Origin: Jaminaea rosea
Taxonomy: Eukaryota > Basidiomycota > Exobasidiomycetes > Microstromatales
Length of the DNA stretch: 64,000 nucleotides
NCBI RefSeq assembly: GCF_003144245.1
Contig: NW_020289980.1
Location: 124,001-188,000 of the forward strand
Direction of reading: 5' to 3'
Below are positions 1 through 10,011 of this stretch, piece by piece. The first letter of the stretch is position 1; each line of letters begins with the position of its first letter. Position numbers and translations under genes: made by a program. The notes under the pieces are model-generated. The model was given only the letters and a program-made list of their open reading frames with translations. It was not told where the DNA came from and did no database searches.

Positions 1-189
1 CCGCCCTCATTGCGCGCTGCGGGTTCGTCCCGCAATTTTGCCGCCCAGCACCGGAGCCACGTGGACTGACTCTCCCGGCGAGCTCTGGATGGCTGGGCGG
101 GCGGGCGGACGTCAAGGCTAGTCCAGCACACGGGCTGCTCTGCTCTCCTTCCTCTTGTTCACCACCAACACCCTCACACATCACCAACA
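1..189 (+). promoter_or_regulatory. Upstream region and leader of RPP1
   Basis: No coding sequence was recognised here. The last 60 bases before the RPP1 start are rich in C and T followed by an ACCA/CACACA-type leader (about 131-189), as is common for highly translated fungal ribosomal protein genes. No TATA box is visible. The assignment as promoter plus 5' leader is inferred from position. Confidence 0.4.
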
Positions 190-1012
190 ATGGCCTCTTC
201 CGACCTCGCCTCGACCTACGCTGCCCTCATCCTCGCTGACGAGCAGCAGGAGATCACCGTGAGTATGCGTGCTGAGATGCACCGCATAGAGTCAGAGTTG
301 GGACGAGGGACGGACGAAGGTTGGGAGGAACGAGGGAGAGAAGGAACGAGATGAACCAGGACGCACTGCGATGCGCATGGCAGCAATCAGAGAGCAGAGT
401 TAATGACGGAGGAAAGAGTGGCTGGTAAGGACGGCTAGCTCTCAAGTGTCGGAAGATTGCATCTTGGTGTCTCCAAGCGGTGCGACGGCAACCAGGAAGG
501 CGCCGAGGGGGAATGCACAGAAAGCGTCAGCCTTCCCAAACGTCATCGTCGGATGGCACTCGCGGGAGGAAAAGGGGTTCTGACTCAGGAGAGGGACACA
601 TTCGCTTCATCATCCGTCCCCCACAACGATCGAGCAACACCCACTCACACGCCTATTCATGCCGCCTCTCCTTCGCAGGCCGACAAGATCGTCTCCCTCA
701 CCACGGCTGCCAACTGCCCCGTTGAGCCCATCTGGGCCACCCTCCTGGCCAAGGCTCTCGAGGGCAAGGATGTCAAGGACATGCTGAGCGCCGTCGGCTC
801 CGGCTCCGGTGCCGCCGCTGCTGCCCCCGCCGCCGCCGCTGCTGGCGGTGCTGCGCCCGCTGCCGCTGAGGAGAAGAAGGAGGAGAAGAAGGAGGAGAAG
901 GAGGAGTCGGATGACGGTGCGTGCGCGAGCGATTGCTGCGAAGATGGCACCGTGCGTGCTGCTGACTTGCTCCCAATCTCGCACAGACATGGGCTTCGGT
1001 CTCTTCGACTAA
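190..1012 (+). CDS. RPP1: 60S acidic ribosomal protein P1
   Basis: Stalk protein of the large ribosomal subunit that pairs with P2 on P0 and recruits elongation factors. Three exons, 190-258, 679-916 and 987-1012, give 110 residues, the usual P1 length. The N-terminal part (SYAALILAD-type motif, here [15 protein letters not shown]) marks P1 rather than P2. The order is helical dimerisation domain (about 1-65), an Ala/Gly/Pro hinge, a Lys/Glu tract, and the diagnostic C-terminal tail [10 protein letters not shown]. The last aspartate triplet is completed across intron 2 (phase 1). Intron 1 is 420 bp, much longer than the other introns in this window; long first introns are frequent in fungal ribosomal protein genes. 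Start chosen because it gives the canonical P1 N terminus. Very confident. Confidence 0.96.
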
Positions 1013-1534
1013 GCGTTTGCCGCAATCAAGGCAGCAACGTCGACCACCACGACCGAGCTGCCCAATCCTGCCGGCTATCGTCTCATCACCTCATCATACT
1101 CTGTAAAAGTACTCTTCTTCTACATCCCCTCTGTTGCGCCAGCTCCCATTCAGCGGCTGGAGGGCGACCCGCCTCTATGTGCGACGTCGTTCGCTCGCAA
1201 TACACAGAGATCTCCGACCACGAAGCGCGGTGTGATGATGCACTGAGTGCCGGCCGTAGTGACAGTACTCTGCTGAGGCTTTGTGTGATGTTGCGTTGAA
1301 TGAAGGTGGCCATCGATGTGGTTCCCGTAGCCGTCTTGCCTGCTTCCCGCCCGCCTTGCCGCGTAGAGAGGCGCGTGGCTGCCAGTCCGTGTCTCCGACG
1401 TCAGCCTGCGTTCCACGAAAGTCGCGTGCGTCCTGCATTTCTCATCTCCCCAATCAATTCGCTCATAACATCTCCATCAACTCAGGCGCTGGCTCTCTCC
1501 TCCTCTCTTCATCACCACTGCCAGCTTGCCCGCC
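1013..1534. other. Intergenic RPP1-RAD18, nothing coding seen
   Basis: A 522-bp stretch holding the 3' end of RPP1 and the upstream region of RAD18. Open frames here are short and carry no recognisable domain. A CT-rich segment (about 1436-1530) precedes the RAD18 start. No TATA box or RNA gene was recognised. Confidence 0.5.
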
Positions 1535-3315
1535 ATGTTGCGAGCAGGCGGAAGCTCCAAGTGGCAAGAGGACGTGCAGGACGTCGGCGACCCCTCGGAC
1601 TGGCTGGGTGGATCTTACGCCTTTCTCAAGGAGCTCGATGGCACTTTGAGATGCGAAATTTGCTCAGTGAGACGGCGAGAGGGTGGTGGAGAGTCCAAAA
1701 CTAACTGCTCACTGACGCAAACTGCTCATCGCTGCGCTACGCCAGGACATCCTCCGCGCTCCCGTCTCGATCAAGAAGTGTTCTCACGTCTTCTGTTCGA
1801 CCTGCATTCGCGATTACATCAATCAGCCGTCCGCTCCCGGAGCGCCGACTGAGCGGCCATGTCCAAACTGTCGACAGCCAAAGGTGTACGACTCGGAGCT
1901 GGTGCCCATGCCGCAGCTGGAGATGGCCGCGGAAGCCTGGAGAGGCGCGAGGTGCGTGGGTCGCGGCGGGAGGTGTTAAAGATCGAGCAGCAAGCGAAGG
2001 GCTGACTCGCCATTTGCTCGCAGGGCTCATCTGCAGCGCAAGGATACCGAACAGAGGGCGGCAGCGGCTCGTGTACCAGAAGCAGGCCCTTCTGAACCAC
2101 CACCGCCCCCGGCCTCGTCGAGCAACGGCAAGAAGAGACGCATAGACGACGAAGCTGCGAACACTTCTACGACTCGGGTGACCCGCAGCTCCTCCTCGAG
2201 AGCAGCTCGAAAGGATCGTGCAACCTCGCAAAGCGACGCTATTGAGATTGACGATGATAGCGACGAGGACTGGAGCCCAGCGAGGGAGACGGCTTCACCG
2301 GCGAAGAATGGTGCGAACGGCAAGAGTGGGACACGGCCGAAGGACAAGGAGCAGGAGATGGCGCGTGAGTGCGCGCACAAACCCCCATGCCAGCCTTGAC
2401 AGCTGCTCATTCACATCTGCCTTCCCCCCGTCCGCAGCGTCCTCCGTCGTACAATGTCCCATGTGTACGCACGACTTCACACTCTCGGCCCTCAATCGGC
2501 ACCTTGATACACCCGGAGCCTGCAAAGGGCCAGACGGGCCACCGCCGAGCGATAAAGAGCGTGGCTTGGCCGCCATGCCCGCTGGTAGTACAAAGAGCTT
2601 CGGCGGCTGGTTCTCTCGCAACGGCACTGGCCCTCCTTCTAAATCCTCATCCTCCTCGCCCTCGTCACTGGATAACGCCACCAAGTTGAAGCGTCCGCAA
2701 TACCAGCTTCTCGCTGAGAAGGCCCTACGGCGTCTCTGCGAGGATGCCGGGCTCTCCACCTCGGGAGGGAAAGCCACCTTAGAGGCGCGACATCGTCACT
2801 GGGTTGATCGATACAATGCGAATTTGGATTCTGCGCCGAAGTACAGGAAAGGTCTGGGCACGCTTCGACGAGAGCTGGGCGAATGGGACAGAGAGCGGGA
2901 CAGGGAGGAGAAAAGGGCCAAGGCTGGGGTGGGAGCAGGATCAGGGAGAAGCAATGGGGCTGCGTCGAACGGTGCAGGCTCGGTGGGCGCGAGTGAGGAA
3001 GAGAGGCGAGCGTACGCTGCGCAGCATAAGGACCATTTCAGGGAGCTGGTAGCTATGAGCCGCCAATCTGCTTTCAAGCAGCAGGGGAAAGGTACCCCGC
3101 CTGCGGCTACTAGAGAGGAGCAGGCTGATCGCAAAGAGGACGATGGCGAGGAAGGAGAAGAGGCCAAGCAGCGAGAGGAGAAAGCGCCAGCGATAGAGCC
3201 TGTTGAAGCTGTAGCCAAGGAAGGGCCACCCGCCAAGCCCAACGGCCTCGCAGAGCTCGACGAGGGGGAGTTCTTTGGAGGCGAAAGTTGGGAGAAGGAT
3301 CTCGAGGAGTCATGA
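1535..3315 (+). CDS. RAD18: E3 ubiquitin ligase RAD18 (post-replication repair)
   Basis: RING E3 that with RAD6 mono-ubiquitinates PCNA at stalled forks; nuclear. Four exons, 1535-1666, 1746-1951, 2024-2364 and 2438-3315, encode 518 residues. The RING is split by intron 1: Cys40/Cys43, then Cys56, His58, Cys61, Cys64, and Cys83/Cys86. A UBZ4 finger begins exactly with exon 4 (Cys233, Cys236, His248, Cys255). A SAP DNA-binding segment covers about 311-356 (sequence KALRRLCEDAGLSTSGGK). RING, UBZ4 and SAP in this order are the RAD18 signature. A low-complexity basic/acidic linker lies between RING and UBZ4, and the Glu/Lys-rich C terminus, where RAD6 binding is expected, is less conserved. Frames agree at all three junctions. 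Confidence 0.93.
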
Positions 3316-3625
3316 GGGGAGCAAGCAGCACATCACATTGTACCATTAGCATCTGTCCCTCAAACACATCACATCATTGCTGGAAGGTGATGCAGGATCG
3401 GGCCATGCTGCATGATTTCTGGTATTCCGCGTCCGCGTCCGCGTCTCCCGGAGAGTTGAGTGAGCGGGGAGTGGAGGCGTGTGTTCTGGTCTGTGGCTTG
3501 ACCCTGATTTCGGCAGACTCGGCATCGTGGGACATTGGATCGCGAATCAAGTTTGTCCTCCTTACCATACCCACGCTCTTCTCGCAGAGGGCAGAGCAGC
3601 ACACCATCGACGGCTGAGAGCAGCC
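3316..3625. other. Intergenic RAD18-GH5, nothing recognised
   Basis: A 310-bp gap with the 3' end of RAD18 and the upstream region of the GH5 gene. It holds a GCGTCC tandem (about 3427-3446) and no coding or RNA feature that I can support. Confidence 0.4.
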
Positions 3626-6411
3626 ATGCCACGAATGGACTTCAAGAAAAGCCCAGTGACGGGCGAGGAAGGTGAGCTTGCAGCGTAGAGCGGCGTGCAT
3701 ACAACCACCTTGTCTGACCCCTCATCCCACCCTCCTCCCTGCTCCTCACCGTCAGTTCCTCCGACCTACCTCCACTCCTCATCAGCCTTCTTCCGTGACA
3801 CATCAGGGCGTGCCGTCCTGCTGCGAGGTGTCAACTTCTCTGGCTCCTCGAAAGCCCCGGTAAATCAACCAACTCAGCATCAGCCGCCAGGGGACCTATG
3901 GGCGCAGGCCGAAGCCGGTGGGCAGAGCTTTGTGGGCCAGCCGCTGAACTTGGAGGATGGAAGCGCAGATACACATTTGACGAGGCTGAAGATGTGGGGC
4001 TTCAACTGCCTGAGATATGTCTTTACGTGGGAGGCGTTGGAGCATGAGGGACCGTGAGTAGCGCGGAAGCAGGTTCGAAGCAGCAGGAGACAAGCTGACT
4101 GGAGTCTTGTCTGCCCCTACCACACGCAGCGGCAAGTATGACTACCGGTACATGGAATATGTGGTATCAGTGTTGCGCAAGTGCAAAGAGTACGGCTTCA
4201 GGGTGTACATGGATCCTCATCAGGACATCGTACGTACCCTACGCCCTTCGCCGCCGGCCTCTCCTGTCGTCCTTGCTCATCTCCCTTTTCTCCTCCTCCG
4301 CGCACAACACCTCCCTTGATTCTTCTCGTCTACAGTTCTCTCGCTTCACAGGAGGCTCCGGCGCCCCCTATTGGGTCCTGCCCGCCTGCGGGCTAGACCA
4401 TCGTGGGTTCTCACCCACGCAAGCCGCCTTCCTGCATGGGGAGTGGCCCTCCCCCTCATCACCAGACCCGGCCGCCTTCTCCGACATGCTTTGGGCTACC
4501 AACTACACCCGCCTCGCCCCCGCCACATTGAGCGTACTCTTCTTCGCCGGACAGGACTATGCGCCTAAGTGCAAGATGGCGGGCGGGAAGAATGTGGGAG
4601 AATGGCTGCAAGATCACTTCATTGCTGCTGTCCGCCAGCTGGCGATGAAGGTCAAAGAGGCGGGCGATTTGTTTGACGAGACGGTTATTGGCTGGGACTC
4701 GCTCAATGAGCCCAACCCCACCTACATCGGGCTGGACGACATCCGCGTTCTTCCCGAAAAGTGGAAGCTACGACAGGGTCCCATGCCTTCCCCTGCACAA
4801 TCTATGGCGCTGGGAGTCGGTCAGAAGCAGAAGATGCAGAATTGGGTCTTCTCGAGCTTGGGCCCCAAGAAGGCAGGAGAGGTGGAAATTGACCCGCAAG
4901 GCGCAACGATCTGGCTGAGGAAGGAAGAGGATCCGGTAGAGCGATGGGGCTGGAAGAGAGATGGAGGGTGGCCGATGGGACAGTGCATCTGGGAGGCTCA
5001 CGGCGTGTGGGACAGCAAGAAGGGCGAGGTGCTCAAGCCGAACTACTTCAAAGTACCAGGTGAGGGCGACTTTGTTTCCGCTTACTGGCTCCCCTTCTGG
5101 CGCAAGTACGCTGCAGCGATCCGCGGAGTGCACAGGGAGGCCATCATGTTCCTTCAACCCCCCGTCTTCGAGCCGCCGCCTATGGAGCTGAACGAACAAG
5201 ATCTGGGACAACGAGCGTGCGTCTCCTGCCACTTCTACGACGGGCTGACGCTCATCACCAAGCATTGGAACTGGTTCAACGCCGACGCCCTCGGGCTATT
5301 GAGGGGCAAATACTCTGCGCTCATCTTCGCACTCCGTTTCGGTCCCAAGGCGGTGCGCAAGGTCATGCGGGATCAACTGGGCTACCTTCGCGACGACACA
5401 CTTCTCGTGCTTGGTCGCTACCCCACGCTGATAGGGGAGATCGGCGTCCCTTTTGACCTGGACAAGAAGCGCAGCTACTACGGAGACGCGAAGGGCAAGG
5501 GTAAAGGGGACTACGCTGATCAGACCAAGGCGCTCGATGCGTCGCTGAATGCGTGCGATGGGACAAACCTATTGAGCTACACGCTCTGGACTTATTGCCC
5601 TGATAATTGTCACATGTGGGGTGATGGGTGGAACGGCGAGGACTTGAGCGTATGGAGTGGAGACGACGTCAAAGGTGGGCGAGGAGCTGCGCAGGTCGTT
5701 GGAAGGGAAGGAGAAGGCGGAGTACAGGGAGGTGCAGATCTCTCTGCCTCGACTACCACGACACTTGCTGGGAACGAGGCAAAGGCGGCACTCAAGGCCA
5801 CAGACCCTACCGTTGCGGTGGACAGCTACGCCAGCTCGACAATTGCACCTCCGTCTCCTCCAACCCCGGACCTCGCAACCCTCCTCAATGGTACCCGCTC
5901 TGCTCCCGCCTTCTGGCGGCCATACCCCATGGCGGTGGTGGGCACGCCAGTCAGCATAGACTTCGATGTTCGCTCCTCCCTCTTCCACTTCGTCGTCGAC
6001 GTTGGTTGCGGGGCTGATGAGGAGGGAGCGCCGTACAAGGAAGGAGTGGCGACGGAGATCTTCCTGCCTCTGGTACACTACGTCGCTGCTGATGAGGAGG
6101 AGGGTGAAGCAGGAACAGCCCAAAGCAGCAAGGGTGGCAGTCTCGCCTCATCAGTGGACAATCTTCGCTCCAGACCAGCGCACGGCATCATTGAGGATCC
6201 ACGCCTTCCGCCTCTGGCAATCGATGTGCAAGTCACCGCGGGAGAGTGGGAAGTCTCCGGCCAAGTGATGCGGTGGTACCTACCTGAGTCGGCGAGGGGG
6301 AAGAGGCACGAGTTGCGCGTGCAGAGGAGCAAGAGTAAAGGTGGGGCTAGGCAGGCTGTTCAGACTGTACTTGGGGAGAGGAGTGCATGGGAGATGTGTG
6401 CGGTTATGTAG
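3626..6411 (+). CDS. GH5 steryl/ceramide beta-glucosidase (EGH1/EGCrP2 type)
   Basis: Family 5 glycoside hydrolase of the fungal ergosteryl-beta-glucosidase/endoglycoceramidase-related group, which removes glucose from sterol or ceramide glucosides inside the cell. Four exons, 3626-3671, 3756-4053, 4130-4229 and 4336-6411, give 839 residues, near the size of fungal members. Seen: [10 protein letters not shown] at the barrel start, [18 protein letters not shown] spliced across intron 3, the acid/base Glu273 in WDSLNEPNP, the nucleophile Glu516 in [10 protein letters not shown], and a beta-sandwich C-terminal domain (about 640-839). No signal peptide, in line with a cytosolic or vacuolar-surface role. 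The short first exon ([15 protein letters not shown]) was chosen because the splice keeps the frame and places a Met at the N terminus. Exact substrate (sterol or ceramide) cannot be decided from sequence alone. Confidence 0.88.
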
Positions 6412-6628
6412 TTCTGATGAACCGTGATGACTGTCAATATATGCTATGCCCATTGTCACGGTAGCGTTGGGCCACGTGGCTGTTGAACCTCAATTGGCTG
6501 GCGTTGCCGTCGCCGGCGAGCTCGGGCCACCTTGAGCGAATGGCGCCGCGTTGGATGTGCGAGCCTTGCCTGCTTTGCATTCTTCCGATCGTCTCCATCC
6601 CCCTCTGCTCCTCATCATCTCGTCCGCG

Positions 6629-8316
6629 ATGCTGGCCAAAAGAATAGGGCTAGCTCTCGCGGCCCTGATCGTAGGCACGACCTCATCGCTGGCGTCGTCT
6701 GCTCCGGCGTATAGTGCGAGCGATTTCCACGTCCACTCCATCTCGGTCAACCACGAGCTGGGAGGCGCAACGCATACCACATCACAGCTCCATCTCATTG
6801 AGCAGCCATCGAGCGCAGCGCAGGACAAATACTACATCTCTCTCTCACCGCAGGAGGCTGCCTCCCTCTCCTGGTCAGAAGTAAATGCCAAGTTCGGCCC
6901 AGGTCTGGCTCCGGAACAGCGCACTGTCCTCTCCTTGAGGAATGAGGGCTACTCAATCCCCACGGGCGACTCGCCCACCCACCTCTACTCTGTCACTCTA
7001 CCGCCTAATTTCCTCACACAACCGGCAGAAAAGGAGGAGAGAGGCATCGTTACGCCCAATATTACGCTTGCCATCGACCTGGGCTTTCATCACATCAGTG
7101 AGGCATTGCCCAAGGCCGTCGGGCAAAAGGAGGATGCGTCGCTGCGCTGGACTGGAGATGCAGTACCGCGCAGTGTGTATGCGGTGGGCAAGGCGAGGGT
7201 CAAGGCAAAGTGAGTGCTGTGTGAGGGCTAGAGGAGATGTCAGCTCCAAGAGGAATCGATTGAGCTTACCTGTCCTGTCCCTTTTCATTGCCTCGCACCT
7301 GCAGATCCCCCTCCGCCAAGATCCACTCGTACAGCATGGAGCCGCCCTCCTCCGAGATTACCAAGTCAGGCGCAACGATCACCTTTGGTCCATTTGAGCG
7401 CATCAAGCCCCTGACCGTAGACTCAGCTCCTCCACCGACAGCTCAAGTACATCACACGCACGAGCACCCCATCGTAGCCCTCGTCTCCCTCGACAGGCAC
7501 GTCGAAGTCTCCCACTGGGGTGACTCTCTCTCCTTCAAGGACAATGTCTGGCTCCGCAACGATGGACCGGCACTGAAGGGCCATTTCTCTCGAGTGGACC
7601 ACCAAGTGGGCACATTCTACGGAGGGCGAGGACGCAACCTCGTACTGGACTTTGGACTGCAGCTGCCTCCCAAGGCGCGCGACGCCTACTTCGTCGACCA
7701 AATCGGCAACGTCTCGACGAGCAACTTCCGCTCAGGCCATCCAGCCCTAGGGAGAGAGCAGGACGTGGACACTCCTTCCCACTCGCTCCCGGCTCACAGC
7801 GCCTCGCTTCTTCAACTCCAGCCGCGCTATCCACTGTTGGGCGGGTGGAACTACACATTCACCATCGGCTGGGACCTGCCCCTCGGGCCTGGCGGCTGGG
7901 GCAAGTCTCTAGGCGCAGGCAAGTACAGCGTTGCCGTTCCATTTTGGAACGCTTTCCCCTCGAGCGGTGGTGGACCAGGAGGGAGCGTACCCGCAAAGAG
8001 GGTGGAGACGAGAATCGTTCTACCCGAAGGCGCTGAAGTCCTCTCCGTCCACCTGCCGTTCGAGGACGACGACGCTGCAGAGGGAGCGGCGACGGTTAGG
8101 TACGAGACGCACACCACCTACCTGGATACGGTGGGGCGGGCGAGCGTCGTGGTTAGCAAGGAGCGGGTCTCCCACAGGCATGCGGGCAACATCTATGTGG
8201 TGTACAGGTTGAGCGGGTGGCAGCATGTCAGGAAGATTGGAGCAGTTGCCGGGGTGGCGGCAGCCTTGTTCGCGGGAACGATGGGAGTGAGGAGGGTGGG
8301 AGGAAAGAAGGTCTAA
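6629..8316 (+). CDS. OST1: Ribophorin I, oligosaccharyltransferase subunit OST1
   Basis: Subunit of the ER oligosaccharyltransferase that transfers the lipid-linked glycan to nascent chains. Two exons, 6629-7209 and 7305-8316, joined in phase 2, give 530 residues, between yeast OST1 and human ribophorin I. A signal peptide (about 1-26, ending ASSAPA) is followed by the ribophorin lumenal domain. Family blocks seen include TFGPFERIKPLT, VSLDRHVEVSHWG, LKGHFSRVDHQ and DAYFVDQIGNVSTS. One C-terminal membrane helix (IGAVAGVAAALFAGTMGV) ends in a short basic tail (RRVGGKKV). The start was set at the Met opening the signal peptide; upstream in-frame sequence lacks an ATG. The 3' end faces the UBX gene tail-to-tail at 174 bp. 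Confidence 0.94.
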
Positions 8317-8489
8317 GAGGCCCAAGTGCGCGAGATGAGGTGAAAGACGTAGACTAGTAGTTAGACAGACGATGCTCGTCTGAGTGAAACGATTTTATTG
8401 CTCTTTACTGGAGCTTTGGTGATGATGTCATCAAGTGGGGATCGCGGGCCCTAATTCTCCTCTGTCTGGCCTCCTCTCTTTTCTCATCG

Positions 8490-9733
8490 TCACGCATTAG
8501 CAGCCTCTAGCGCCGCGTTGGGCACCAGCCCAAGCTCGCGCAACGTCTTCTGCTTCTCCTCGTCAGTGAAGAACTTGCGGGGGAAGGTTTGAGAGAACTG
8601 CGTGCAGAGGGTTGAGATGTATTCGTTGTCAGTCAAATGCTTGCTCGCTTGCTGTCAGACGTGTCTCTCGCTCACCTTCAGCGGCCCTGCCGCGTTCCCA
8701 GCATCGACCACCATTTGCTCGACCTGCTTCAGCGTCGTCTCAGCAGGCACGGTGCCCATCCACTGTCCTCCGGGCGCCCTGATTCTCAGCCTCGACTCAT
8801 TGGCCGTAGAGGCCGCCTTGGCCTGCGGAGGAGGTGCCGGCGCTGCTCCTGCTGCTGCTGCCGGCGTGGCTTGTGTAGTTTGCCCACTCCTTGCCGCCTT
8901 CTCCCTCGCAACCCTCTCCGCCCTCTCCCTCTTGTCCGCCTCAATCTGCTCCCTCACTCTCGCCTTGGCCTCAGCATCTGCCTTCTTTTCCGCCGCCTTT
9001 CTCTTACGCTCCTTCTCCGCCTCGCGCTTCTCCATCTCATCCTTGGCGACAGCCATGTCCTGCCCTGCCTTTCTCCTGATCTGCTCGTTAGCTTTAGCCT
9101 CCTGAGCGTCTACGGTGGACTGGGCAGCGCGCTTCTCTGCGAGCTTGCGACGAAGCTCTGCTAGTCTCTCCTTCTTTTCTTCTTCCGTGAGCGGTTTGAC
9201 CTCCTCTGTTGACTCTTCAAAGTTGGTGTGGCCGGACTTCTCGGCGTGGAAGGAGGCAAAGGCCGAGTTCTTGAGGACTTTGCCGCAGTCGGTGCATTTG
9301 ATGGATTTGGCCTCCATGCCTGCTCCATCGGACGACGAGCCAGTAGCAGCGTCTACAGCTCCTTGCCCCTTGGTCTTGAGCATCTCCATGAGAGCGGCCT
9401 GTTCCTCTTCGTCGTACTCGCCTGGGGGACCGTTGCCGCCGCCGCCTGCTGAGCCTGAGCCTGGGGTGGTGGTGGTCTGCTGAGCTACATCTGGTACAGG
9501 CTTGCCTTCATTGGCTTCCAAATGGTCGAGAGCCGACTGCAGTCCCGAGTTGCCCGTGGAGCGCAGCGCCCAGTCGACACGGGCGGGCTCGAAGCCCATT
9601 GCGAGGACTGGAGGCGGGGAGAGGTGCATATACGAGGCAGCAGTCAGCCTCGCCGTTCGACAAAAGGACTGCGATGATAGCAGAGGGCGATGACACATCG
9701 TACTCGGTACTCACGATCATCCTTGTCCGGCAT
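8490..9733 (-). CDS. UBA-UBX protein, UBXN1/SAKS1-like p97 cofactor
   Basis: Adaptor that binds ubiquitin chains with UBA and the Cdc48/p97 N domain with UBX. Three exons on the minus strand: 9733-9715, 9607-8676 and 8597-8490; 352 residues. The first exon is only 19 nt (MPDKDD plus one base). It is needed to complete the UBA, which reads LLAMGFEPARVDWALRSTG. Then follow a Cys-x2-Cys/His finger-like segment (CTDCGKVLKNS...HAEKSGHTNF), a long Lys/Glu/Arg coiled region (about 165-255), an Ala/Pro linker and the UBX domain (about 270-350). The UBX is completed by exon 3 (FSQTFPRKFFTDEEKQKTL). This domain order matches SAKS1-type proteins. Splices keep frame at both junctions. Confidence 0.92.
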
Positions 9734-10011
9734 CACGTCGTTATCGAGCTGATTGGCTTGATTAGTGTGTCGTATGAGTAGGAAAGACGCTCAGCGCCAC
9801 CCCCACGAATCCGACTCAATGCCTCGTCTCGCCTCTCCGCCCGGCACTCCTCCACTCGACGCGCCACGCGGCTTCACGACCGCTCGTACTCGCTCGTGCG
9901 TCTTGGCTGCGATGCTATGTCTATTTGAGGTAATGTGAGCAGGAGACCAAGCAAAGGGCAAGAAGAATAGATGAAGCACATGCAAAAGTGGCGTCCAATG
10001 CTGACTCCCCG

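Noticed and set aside
259-678. Possible snoRNA in the long RPP1 intron 1
   Set aside because: Looked for C/D and H/ACA boxes. Only loose matches (TAATGAC, CTGAC) with poor spacing and no flanking stem, so not supported.
457-1299. 280-residue open frame overlapping RPP1 exon 2
   Set aside because: It is RPP1 exon 2 read through both flanking introns; the spliced 110-residue P1 explains the conserved parts.
4060-4080. tRNA B-box-like GGTTCGAAGC in a GH5 intron
   Set aside because: No A box, acceptor stem or correct spacing nearby.
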